Source: Oribacterium sp. oral taxon 078 str. F0262
GTDB taxonomy: Bacteria > Bacillota > Clostridia > Lachnospirales > Lachnospiraceae
Length of the DNA stretch: 64,000 bases
Direction of reading: 5' to 3'
Assembly: GCF_000160135.1 (NCBI RefSeq)
Contig: NZ_GG729936.1
Location: forward strand, 1 to 64,000
The notes below the pieces were generated by a model that was given only the letters and a program-made list of their open reading frames with translations, was not told where the DNA came from and made no database searches. Shown piece by piece: positions 17,009 to 24,312 of the stretch. The position numbers were made by a program, and so were the translations under genes. How positions within the stretch are numbered: position 1 is the stretch's first letter; each line of letters opens with the position of its first letter.

Positions 17009-18979
17009 TCAGTACAGCTTCGCGCCTGCCGGGATGTGGTTGTCCACCATCAGAAGGTGAAGCTCTTCTTCATCGCTGTCCTTCTTGTTATTGACAGCGG
17101 AGAGAAGCATTCCGCAGGAATCGATGCCCATCATCTTTCTCGGAGGGAGATTGGTGATGGCGATCAAGGTCTTTCCAACCAGCTCTTCCGGCTCATAATA
17201 AGCATGAATTCCGGAAAGAATGATTCGGTCGGTGCCAGTTCCGTCGTCCAGAACGAACTTCAAGAGCTTCTTTGACTTCGGAACTGCCCCGCAGGCCTTG
17301 ACCTTAACAGCTCTGAAATCAGACTTACTGAAGGTATCGAAGTCTACTTCTTCCTCAAACAAAGGCTCGATCTTCACATTAGAGAAGTCGATCTTGTCAT
17401 TCGGGGTGAAGAATCCGTTATTATCAGATGCTGCTTCCTCGTCCTTTTTGTCCTCATGTACTTGAGTGTTATCCTTGGACAAGCTCTTGAGTGTCGGGAA
17501 GAGAAGCACATCGCGGATCGCAGGCGTATCCGTGAAGAGCATGACCAGACGATCGATGCCGTAGCCGATCCCGCCTGTGGGGGGCATGCCGATCTCCATC
17601 GCATGGAGGAAATCCTCATCCGTGTGGTTGGCCTCTTCATCACCGGCGGCAGCCAGCGCATCCTGTGCCAGAAAGCGCTCCCTTTGGTCGATCGGGTCGT
17701 TCAGCTCGGAATAGGCATTGCACATCTCTCTGCCGTAGATATAGAGCTCAAAGCGCTCGACCTTCGAGGGATCCTCTGGCTTTCTCTTTGTGAGCGGAGA
17801 GATTTCGACCGGGTGATCCATGATGAAGGTGGGCTGGATGAGCTTCTCCTCGCAGAACTCCTCAAAGAAAAGATTCTCGATATCCCCGATTCCGTGGCGC
17901 TCCTCAAAGGGAATATTTCTCTCCTTTGCAAGTCTTCTGGCCTCCACCAGCTCCTTTATCTCATCAAAATCAATGCCGGTGGCCTCCTTCACCGCCTCTG
18001 TCATCGTGAGTCTCTGAAAGGGTTTTCCGAGATCGATCTCCGTCCCCTGGTAGGAGATAAGGCTTGTCCCGCAGACCTTCTCTGCGATATGACGGAAGAG
18101 AGATTCCGTAAGCTCCATCATTCCGTTATAGTCGGTATAGGCCTGATAGAGCTCCATCAGCGTAAACTCCGGATTATGGCGGGTATCGAGTCCCTCGTTT
18201 CGAAAGACTCTCCCGATCTCGAAAACCCGCTCCAGTCCGCCGATAATGAGACGTTTCAGGTAGAGCTCAAGAGAGATCCGAAGCTTCACATCCTCGTCCA
18301 GCGCATTGTAATGCGTCTCAAAGGGTCTTGCGGCCGCTCCGCCCGCATTGTCCACAAGCATGGGAGTCTCGACCTCGATAAAATCCCGGTCCGCGAGAAA
18401 GCTGCGGATCTCATGGATGATCCGGGAGCGCTTCACGAATACCGCTCGGCTGTCCTCGTTCATGATGAGATCCACATAGCGCTGACGGTAACGGACATCC
18501 GTGTCCTGCAGGCCGTGGAATTTCTCCGGCAGCGGATAGAGGGACTTGGAGAGGAGCGTGAGCTTTTCCGCATGAATGCTGATCTCCCCCATTTTCGTGG
18601 TGAAGGCAAAGCCCTCCACGCCGATCAGATCACCGATGTCCAGCTTTTTAAAGCCGCGGTACCTGTCCTCCCCGAGGGAGTCCCTCGTGACATAGACCTG
18701 TATCTTCCCCTCCCGGTCCTGGAGATGCAAAAAGCTCGCCTTTCCCATGACTCTCTTCGAGAGGATGCGCCCCGCCACGGAGACCGTCTTCCCTTCAAAG
18801 GCTTCCGGGTGTTCCCGGATCTCCAGAGAATGCTCCCTCTGGTCGAATTTTGTGATCAAAAAGGGGTCCTCTCCCGCTCCCTGAAGCTCCGAAAGCTTGT
18901 CGCGGCGAGCCCTTAAGATATGATTCATATCCACCGGCTCCGCGCCCTGCCCTTTTAATTCCTTCTGCTTCTCTCCCAT
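17009..18979 (-). CDS. lysS: Lysyl-tRNA synthetase (class II) with C-terminal tRNA-binding (Trbp111/EMAP-II-like) domain
   Basis: Charges tRNA-Lys with lysine in the cytosol. Residues ~60-160 form the OB-fold anticodon domain (GKTVSVAGRILSKRVMGKAS). The class II catalytic core follows, with motif 1 around FIEVETPML, motif 2 FEIGRVFRNEGLDTRHNPEF and motif 3 GIGYGIDRLVMLF (~485). Bacterial LysRS normally ends near residue 500. Here an acidic linker (about 500-540) leads to a ~110-residue domain (FSKSDFRAVKVKACGAVPKS, then LPPRKMMGIDSCGMLLSA) typical of the tRNA-binding domain more often found on MetRS, giving 656 aa. It starts 14 bp after greA, with AGGAGG before the ATG, and shares its operon. 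Confidence 0.95.
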   Translation of the reverse strand: MGEKQKELKGQGAEPVDMNHILRARRDKLSELQGAGEDPFLITKFDQREHSLEIREHPEAFEGKTVSVAGRILSKRVMGKASFLHLQDREGKIQVYVTRDSLGEDRYRGFKKLDIGDLIGVEGFAFTTKMGEISIHAEKLTLLSKSLYPLPEKFHGLQDTDVRYRQRYVDLIMNEDSRAVFVKRSRIIHEIRSFLADRDFIEVETPMLVDNAGGAAARPFETHYNALDEDVKLRISLELYLKRLIIGGLERVFEIGRVFRNEGLDTRHNPEFTLMELYQAYTDYNGMMELTESLFRHIAEKVCGTSLISYQGTEIDLGKPFQRLTMTEAVKEATGIDFDEIKELVEARRLAKERNIPFEERHGIGDIENLFFEEFCEEKLIQPTFIMDHPVEISPLTKRKPEDPSKVERFELYIYGREMCNAYSELNDPIDQRERFLAQDALAAAGDEEANHTDEDFLHAMEIGMPPTGGIGYGIDRLVMLFTDTPAIRDVLLFPTLKSLSKDNTQVHEDKKDEEAASDNNGFFTPNDKIDFSNVKIEPLFEEEVDFDTFSKSDFRAVKVKACGAVPKSKKLLKFVLDDGTGTDRIILSGIHAYYEPEELVGKTLIAITNLPPRKMMGIDSCGMLLSAVNNKKDSDEEELHLLMVDNHIPAGAKLY

Positions 18980-18993
18980 CTCCCCTCCTGTCT

Positions 18994-19482
18994 TCAGTCC
19001 TCCAGATTTGCCTTTTCCACGCTGAGGACAGTGAATTGAAGGACACCATTCTGCGTCTCTACCTCCACGGTATCCCCCTCCCTGTGATGGAGGAGCGCCT
19101 TCCCCACCGGGGATTCATTGGAAATCTTCCCCTGCAGCGAATTCGCCTCCGTGGATCCGACGATGGTATATTCCACCTCCTCGTCGAATTCCTTATCGAG
19201 AAGCTTCACATGGCAGCCGATATTGATACTGCCCTCTTCCGTGTCGTCCACGACCTCCGCATTTTTCAAAAGCAGCTCGAGCTGCACGATGCGCTCCTCG
19301 ATCTCCCGCTGCTCATCCTTTGCCGCATCGTATTCCGCATTTTCAGAGAGATCTCCCTGTTCTCTTGCTTCCTTGATCTTTCCCGCGATCTCCTGCCGGC
19401 GATTCACCTTTAAATCATGGAGCTCCGCCTCATACTTGTTGAGACCGGCCCTCGTCAGTAAATTTTTCTTCCCCTCAGCCAC
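18994..19482 (-). CDS. greA: Transcription elongation factor GreA
   Basis: GreA enters the RNA polymerase secondary channel and stimulates cleavage of backtracked RNA. The 162-residue protein has the N-terminal coiled coil with the tip acidic pair (GDLSENAEYDAAKDEQ, about 42-58), then the FKBP-like C-terminal domain (VEYTIVGSTEANSLQGKISN, SPVGKALLHHREGD). The start is a GTG (19480-19482), the first residue of the conserved MAEGKKNLLT opening, with AAAGGA upstream. First gene of greA-lysS. Confidence 0.95.
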   Translation of the reverse strand: MAEGKKNLLTRAGLNKYEAELHDLKVNRRQEIAGKIKEAREQGDLSENAEYDAAKDEQREIEERIVQLELLLKNAEVVDDTEEGSINIGCHVKLLDKEFDEEVEYTIVGSTEANSLQGKISNESPVGKALLHHREGDTVEVETQNGVLQFTVLSVEKANLED

Positions 19483-19760
19483 GTCGATTAGTCCTTTCGA
19501 TCCTTTTCCCTATTGAACTTTTTTCTGTTGATCTTTGATCTGTTTCCGAAATCCCCGGAAAAAGTCCGCTTCCGTTCTGTCCTTGTTCCTCGCTGATATC
19601 ATAAAACAGGCGAGAGCATACTCTGCCGGGCGGATAAAACGGCAGACAAAGCGGTATCACTTTTGCCTCACAGCGCTTGTCCCGCCAGATGCCGGAACGG
19701 ACGCTCGTGCAAACACGGCGTCCATTCTGTCGCCCGGCGGGGACTTATACAGTAAAAGCC

Positions 19761-19784
19761 CGGCTTCCAGGTTTCTGGAAGCCG
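19761..19784 (-). terminator. Hairpin, probable terminator of the zinc operon
   Basis: A perfect 10-bp stem, CGGCTTCCAG / CTGGAAGCCG, with a 4-nt loop. On the minus strand it is followed by GGCTTTTACTG, a short T-run. It lies in the 664-bp gap between the DUF1980-like lipoprotein gene and greA. Confidence 0.6.
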
Positions 19785-19855
19785 AACGGAATCAGGAGCT
19801 TTTTACAGTAAAAGTATTCTACCCATCTCCGCAGGCTTTGTCAACTGCCGGGCGG

Positions 19856-20007
19856 GCGAAGAAGCCTGCTTTCAGACAGATTCCAGCTGTCCGGCGAAGA
19901 AGTCTGCTTTCAGGCAGATTCCAGCTGTCCGGCAATGAAGTCTGCTTTCAGACAGATTCCAGCTGCCCAGCGAAGAAGCCTGCTTTCAGGCAGATTCAAA
20001 GTGTCCA
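19856..20007. repeat. Four tandem copies of a 38-bp repeat
   Basis: Units start at 19856, 19894, 19932 and 19970. Each contains a small hairpin of the form (C/T)CTG-CTTT-CAG(A/G) followed by CAGATTC; the first three continue CAGCTG. There are no spacers. A more diverged relative lies near 20059. The array sits between the lipoprotein gene and greA and contains no supported gene. Confidence 0.9.
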
Positions 20008-20146
20008 TAAGTGCTTTTCTCGGAGAAATGCTTCTTCCATGAAGCCAGGTTCCGAACAGGGAAGTCTGCCTTCTGACAGGCCTGACAGACTCGGAGCGAT
20101 CCTTCTGTGCCGGTGACATCAGGATCAGGGTGCGAAGAAGACTTTC

Positions 20147-20956
20147 TCAGTCTGTCACAGTATCCAAGCCGACCTCCGGTAGCTCTGTGAGCTCAAGTGC
20201 CTCTATATAGTATATCTTCTGCGTCGCATTCTCCGTGAGATAAAAGGTTCCCTCCCGGAGGATACCCTTCACCCGGATCCAGGATTTTTCGGAGCGGAGC
20301 TTCGAGAGATCCTGATCGGATTTGAATTCGAAATTCACATAGCCCCCGGTGCAGTAGGGACAGCTCGGGCCGCGGCGTCCCACCAGGGTATAACCGCCAA
20401 AATCCATGTAATAGCCCTCGATCTCCACCGTCTTTCCGTCATAGTCCTTGAAATTCGTATAGAAGTCGTTGATCTGCGTCGCGTAGTGGTGATCACCGAT
20501 CCGGATATCGATCTTCCCCGGGTCAAAACTTTTTCTGTCCTTTTCGATGTCATAGGGATACTCGTCCCGCGGATAAACCTCTCCGTTCGCCCCGATCGAG
20601 GTCTCGATCGTCGGGACCGGAGGAAGGCTCGCGCCGTCATTTCCCGCTGCCTTGGAAGTCTCGATCGACTCTCCGGATGCCGCCGCGCTCTCCGCCCGGG
20701 AGGCGTCCAGGCTCGACTGCTCCTTCGCTTCCAAAGAGTCCAGCTCCGCGGCCATCGATGCGGCCTCCTTTTCTGAAACAGCGCCCTCTGAGGAAGCTGC
20801 GGCCTCCGAGATCGACTTCCGGGAGGGGGCGGCCCCCGGTACCGTTCGGACGTCACTGCTCTTTTTGCAGCCGCTCAGCGCTGAAAGGGCGAATGCGGTC
20901 AAAAAAACAAGAAGACAGCTGCGCCGAAACGGCGCTCCGCTTTTCTCCATTTCCAC
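20147..20956 (-). CDS. Lipoprotein with DUF1980/YcgQ-like C-terminal domain, zinc-operon member
   Basis: Signal peptide and lipobox (LLVFLTAFALSALSGC, Cys at about 29) indicate a membrane-anchored, exported protein of 269 aa. Residues ~30-110 are a low-complexity Ala/Ser/Glu linker. The C-terminal ~150 residues (NDFYTNFKDYDGKTVEIEGY, then SCPYCTGGYVNFEF and WIRVKGILREG) resemble the OB-like C-terminal domain of the TIGR03943/COG3689 proteins, which in other Firmicutes occur with zinc-responsive genes. The CPYC pair could bind metal. It follows znuB by 23 bp and is the last gene of the zinc cluster. Inference: an accessory zinc-binding or zinc-delivery lipoprotein at the cell surface. Confidence 0.65.
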   Translation of the reverse strand: MEMEKSGAPFRRSCLLVFLTAFALSALSGCKKSSDVRTVPGAAPSRKSISEAAASSEGAVSEKEAASMAAELDSLEAKEQSSLDASRAESAAASGESIETSKAAGNDGASLPPVPTIETSIGANGEVYPRDEYPYDIEKDRKSFDPGKIDIRIGDHHYATQINDFYTNFKDYDGKTVEIEGYYMDFGGYTLVGRRGPSCPYCTGGYVNFEFKSDQDLSKLRSEKSWIRVKGILREGTFYLTENATQKIYYIEALELTELPEVGLDTVTD

Positions 20957-20979
20957 TTCTCCTTTCCGTCTCCCTCTGT

Positions 20980-21798
20980 CTACTTCCTCTCCCGCAGCAT
21001 TTCCACCGCGGAGAAGAAAAAGAAGAGGAGGATGTCAATCACAACGATGGACGCCCCGGTCGGAATCGAGTAGAGGTAGGACAGAATAATTCCCACGAGA
21101 AAGCCCGAAAGCGAGAAGAGTGCCGACATCAAAACCGTCCAGCGAAAGGTCCTGCAGATCCTCATCGCCGTGAGAGAAGGAAAGACGATGAGGCTTGAGA
21201 TCAGGAGAGTTCCCATCATCCGCATTCCGAGTACGATCGTCACCGCCGTGAGCAGCGCGATAACCATGTTGTAGAGCCGGGTATTGGTTCCGCTCGCTTT
21301 TGCAAAGCTTTCATCGAAGGTCACGGCGAAGATCCTGGGATAAAAAAGAAGGTAGAGGAGCAGTACGATGATGCTGAGCACCACGGAGAGCTCCACATCG
21401 GAGGGGCTCATGGCGAGGATGCTTCCGAACATATAGTTGCACACATCGGTATTCATCCCCGTCGTGAGAGAGATCGTCATGACGCCGACAGCGAGTGCGC
21501 CGCTGCAAAGAAGTGCCGTCGCGGCATCCCCCTTGATCTTTGCATTCTCTTCCAGCTGCAAAAGAAAAAAGGCGGCGATCACGCAGACCGGGATGGACAG
21601 CGACATCGGCGCAAGATTCAGGGCATAGGCGATGGCGAGAGCCGCAAATCCCACATGGGACAGTCCGTCCCCGATCATGGAATAGCGCTTCAGCACAAGG
21701 CTCGTCCCAAGGAGGGACGCGCAGAGCGAGACGAGGCAGCCCACGATGAGCGCCCGCACGAGAAAGGGGTAGGACAGCATCTCCAGCAGTGTTTTCAT
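20980..21798 (-). CDS. znuB: Zinc ABC transporter permease
   Basis: A 272-residue integral membrane protein with about eight hydrophobic helices, of the ABC-3 (ZnuB/MntB) family: FLVRALIVGCLVSLCASLLG near the start and GDGLSHVGFAALAIAYAL (about 43-60, the family signature with the coupling region). It overlaps the ATPase gene by 1 bp. Specificity for zinc rather than manganese is inferred from the Zur-like regulator and operator at the head of the operon. Confidence 0.9.
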   Translation of the reverse strand: MKTLLEMLSYPFLVRALIVGCLVSLCASLLGTSLVLKRYSMIGDGLSHVGFAALAIAYALNLAPMSLSIPVCVIAAFFLLQLEENAKIKGDAATALLCSGALAVGVMTISLTTGMNTDVCNYMFGSILAMSPSDVELSVVLSIIVLLLYLLFYPRIFAVTFDESFAKASGTNTRLYNMVIALLTAVTIVLGMRMMGTLLISSLIVFPSLTAMRICRTFRWTVLMSALFSLSGFLVGIILSYLYSIPTGASIVVIDILLFFFFSAVEMLRERK

Positions 21799-22502
21799 TA
21801 CTCTCCTCCCTTCAAAAATCCTTTCCCGAGCTCTGTCTCGAGATACTCCTCCCTGCCTCCGAAGAAGAGCTGCTTATGGGCGAGGTGCAGGACCTTGTTC
21901 GCATAGGGAAGCGCCTGCCTTACGTCATGAGAGACCATGATGATCGTGATGTGGAGCTTTCGGTTCAGCTCCCTCACGAGCTCATAGAGCTCCAGCTGAG
22001 CCCTCGGGTCAAGACCGGAAACCGGCTCATCCAAGATCAATAGCTTGCTGGTCGCACAGAGCGCTCTCGCAAGAAGCGTCCTCTGCTGCTGTCCTCCCGA
22101 AAGATTCCGGTAGCAATGCTTCCGGAGTCCTGTGATCTTCAAATACTCCATCGCCTGCTCCGCCCTCTCCCTCTCCTTTCTTCGGTAAAAGGGGAAGAAG
22201 GAGAGACGGTTCAGGCAGCCGGAGAGGACGACCTCCCACACGCTCGCAGGAAAGTCCCGCTGGGTCTGCGTCTGCTGCGGGAGGCATCCGATCTCCGAAT
22301 TCGAAAGTCCGTCCCCGAATAAGATCTGTCCGCCGGAGGGCTTTTTCAGGCCGAGAAGGCCCTTTAAAAGAGTGCTTTTTCCGGCTCCGTTTTCTCCGAC
22401 GACGCAAAGGTAGTCGCCGTCGGAAAGCTCGAAGCTCACACCCGAAAGAACCATTCTTCCCTCATAGGAAAAGCTTACATCTTTCAGGGAGATCAGACTC
22501 AT
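21798..22502 (-). CDS. znuC: Zinc ABC transporter ATP-binding protein
   Basis: 234 residues with Walker A GENGAGKSTLL (about 36-46), signature NLSGGQQQRTLLARAL (about 133-148), Walker B KLLILDEP and switch MVSHDV. It belongs to the metal-ion ABC-3 group, energises uptake through the adjacent permease, and sits one base downstream of the substrate-binding lipoprotein gene. Confidence 0.92.
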   Translation of the reverse strand: MSLISLKDVSFSYEGRMVLSGVSFELSDGDYLCVVGENGAGKSTLLKGLLGLKKPSGGQILFGDGLSNSEIGCLPQQTQTQRDFPASVWEVVLSGCLNRLSFFPFYRRKERERAEQAMEYLKITGLRKHCYRNLSGGQQQRTLLARALCATSKLLILDEPVSGLDPRAQLELYELVRELNRKLHITIIMVSHDVRQALPYANKVLHLAHKQLFFGGREEYLETELGKGFLKGGE

Positions 22503-22503
22503 C

Positions 22504-23619
22504 TTAGTTTAATGCCTCCTTCAGCGCTGGCACATTCTTCTCCATAAGATCCACATAGGTCACGCCGGCCTTGAAATCCTCGTCCGTGACATTGTGAATC
22601 GCGTTCAAGAGCTCCTTCTTCGCACCGGTATCCTTGCAGATCGCGTCCGCCATCTGCTCATTGCTGAGCTCAATGTGGAAGACCACGGGGATCTGATCCT
22701 CCTTCACCTTGTCCTGGAGGAAGGCGATGGTCTTCGCGGAAGGCTGTGTATCCGTTGAGCAGCCCGGGAAAGCGGCGTAATAGCTGAGCCCATATTCCTT
22801 ACAGAAGTAGGTAAAGGGGAAGCGGTCTGCAACGATGATCTCCTTCCGCTTTCCGCTGTTCACAACGTCCCGGAACTCCTGATCCAGCTTCTTGAGCTTT
22901 CCGATATAGTCCTCGGCGTTCTTCGAAAAGCTCTCCTTCTTCTCCGGATCCAGCTTCTCCATCGTCTCCGCGAGCTTCTCTACGATCTTTTCCGCATTCA
23001 CGGGAGAGGTCCAGACATGCTCATCCATCTCTGGGCCCTCTTCCTCCTCGGACTCCGCCTCTTCGGAAGCGCTCTTCTCCGAAGCGGACTCCCCTTCCGA
23101 AGCGGCGCTCTTCTTCGCGGCAGGCTCCTCTTCCTCCTTCTCCGGCTCCATGCCCTCGGAGTGTCCCTCCTCGATCAGATCCACCGCGTCCATGAGCTTA
23201 AAGATCGTCATATTCTTCGTATCCATGGACTTCAGCATGCCGGCGACCCACTCGTCGGAGTCCCCGCCGACATAGAGAAAGAGATCGCTCTTTTGAATCT
23301 TTATGATATCCTCCGGCGTCGGCTCATAGCTGTGGCTCTCCGCCCCCGGCTTTAAGAGCATCGTGATATCCGCCTGATCCTTTGCGATCGCCCGGACGAA
23401 ATCATACTCCGGGAAATTGGTACAGACGATATTCAGGCGTTTTCCGCCCTCCGCCTTCTCCGTTTCCGCCTTCTCCGATTCCTTCGGAGCCTCCGTCTTC
23501 TCCGGGGAGCTCTCCTTCTTCGCCTCCGTGCTTTGTGTTCCGCCCTGGGTGCAGGCTGAGAGCAGAGCCGCTCCGGAGCATGCGATAACAAATGCAGACA
23601 GCAATTTCTTCAGCTTCAT
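22504..23619 (-). CDS. znuA: Zinc ABC transporter substrate-binding lipoprotein
   Basis: Start: ATG 23617-23619 (MKLKKLLSAFVIACSGAALL, lipobox LLSAC) after AAGAGGT. The cluster A-I metal-binding fold is shown by NIVCTNFPEYDFVRAIAKDQ, then GAESHSYEPTPEDIIKIQKS (first His ligand), DEHVWTSPVNAEKIVEKLAE (second His) and DRFPFTYFCKEYGLSYYAAF. Between the first and second His lies a ~60-residue, very acidic Ser/Glu/Ala-rich insert in the place where zinc transporters usually carry a His-rich loop. Delivers zinc to the ZnuBC pair. Confidence 0.92.
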   Translation of the reverse strand: MKLKKLLSAFVIACSGAALLSACTQGGTQSTEAKKESSPEKTEAPKESEKAETEKAEGGKRLNIVCTNFPEYDFVRAIAKDQADITMLLKPGAESHSYEPTPEDIIKIQKSDLFLYVGGDSDEWVAGMLKSMDTKNMTIFKLMDAVDLIEEGHSEGMEPEKEEEEPAAKKSAASEGESASEKSASEEAESEEEEGPEMDEHVWTSPVNAEKIVEKLAETMEKLDPEKKESFSKNAEDYIGKLKKLDQEFRDVVNSGKRKEIIVADRFPFTYFCKEYGLSYYAAFPGCSTDTQPSAKTIAFLQDKVKEDQIPVVFHIELSNEQMADAICKDTGAKKELLNAIHNVTDEDFKAGVTYVDLMEKNVPALKEALN

Positions 23620-23684
23620 CTTGACCTCTTTCTTGAAAATATCAGCTCCTTCGATGCTCCCGCTAAAATCCCGGGAAAGGAAGC

Positions 23685-24098
23685 CTAATCCCGGCAGTCC
23701 CCGCAGATCCCGTAGAAGACCGTGCGCATCGGATTCCAGGAAAAGCCATGCCGGCTGAGAAGATGCTCTTCGATCAGCTCCATCTCCCCGCAGTGAAGGT
23801 GGATCAGCTTCCCGCATTTCTCGCACTTACAGTGAAAGCAGCTGCCGCTCTCCCCCCTCCCGCCTCCGACGTACTCGAAGCAGGCCGGGCTATTCTGATC
23901 GATCACATACTTCTTTACAAGACCCGCATCGATCATGCGCTCGAGCTGCCTGTATATGGTGCTCGTCCCGATGGGCCTTCCCTGCTCCCGAAAATGGGCG
24001 CAGATATCCGCCGCCGTCATATGCTTTCCCGGGACTGACTCCAAATAGGCGTCGATCTCCGCTCTTTGCTGGGTCTTATATCTTGTCTTTTCGCTCAT
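23685..24098 (-). CDS. zur: Fur-family zinc-responsive repressor (Zur-like)
   Basis: 137 residues. The N-terminal winged helix (TAADICAHFREQGRPIGTST, then IYRQLERMIDAGLVKKYV) is followed by a dimerisation/metal domain with CFHCKCEKCGKLIHLHC and a terminal CGDC, giving the two CxxC pairs of the structural zinc site. It heads the znu genes (65-bp gap to znuA) and has a Fur/Zur-type palindrome over its own promoter, so a zinc-sensing role with autoregulation is the simplest reading. PerR or Fur activity cannot be excluded from sequence alone. Confidence 0.85.
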   Translation of the reverse strand: MSEKTRYKTQQRAEIDAYLESVPGKHMTAADICAHFREQGRPIGTSTIYRQLERMIDAGLVKKYVIDQNSPACFEYVGGGRGESGSCFHCKCEKCGKLIHLHCGEMELIEEHLLSRHGFSWNPMRTVFYGICGDCRD

Positions 24099-24111
24099 GG
24101 CTCACCTTTGG

Positions 24112-24132
24112 ATTTGAAAACCATTTTCATAT
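24112..24132. promoter_or_regulatory. Fur/Zur-type operator
   Basis: Palindrome of two 9-bp arms around 3 bp, core TGAAAA-CCA-TTTTCA, with one mismatch in the outer arms. It abuts and slightly overlaps the -10 element and covers the start-site region, so repressor binding would block transcription of zur-znuACB. Confidence 0.75.
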
Positions 24133-24158
24133 TCTAGCACGATTCCGTAAGAAGTCAA
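24131..24158 (-). promoter_or_regulatory. Promoter of the zur-znu operon
   Basis: -35 TTGACT (24153-24158), spacer exactly 17 bp, -10 TAGAAT (24131-24136), read on the minus strand. It is about 33 bp before the zur ATG. Confidence 0.8.
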
Positions 24159-24225
24159 GGGAATCCGAAGAGCCGGCTCCGGATCCATCCGGCAGCAGCT
24201 TTGGATCTGGTGCCGGATGCATAAA

Positions 24226-24255
24226 GGCACAGCCAAGATCTCTCATGGCTGTGCC
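24226..24255 (-). terminator. Terminator of alaS
   Basis: Ten-bp perfect stem, GGCACAGCCA / TGGCTGTGCC, with a 10-nt loop. It is followed on the minus strand by TTTATG and lies about 60 bp past the alaS stop. Confidence 0.7.
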
Positions 24256-24312
24256 AAAATCAATATTAGCTTCGCTAAAATCAGTATCTCAGGGCCGGGC
24301 AAAAGATGGCTC

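Noticed and set aside
19856-20007. Possible CRISPR array
   Set aside because: The 38-bp units abut directly with no unique spacers, and no cas genes are near.
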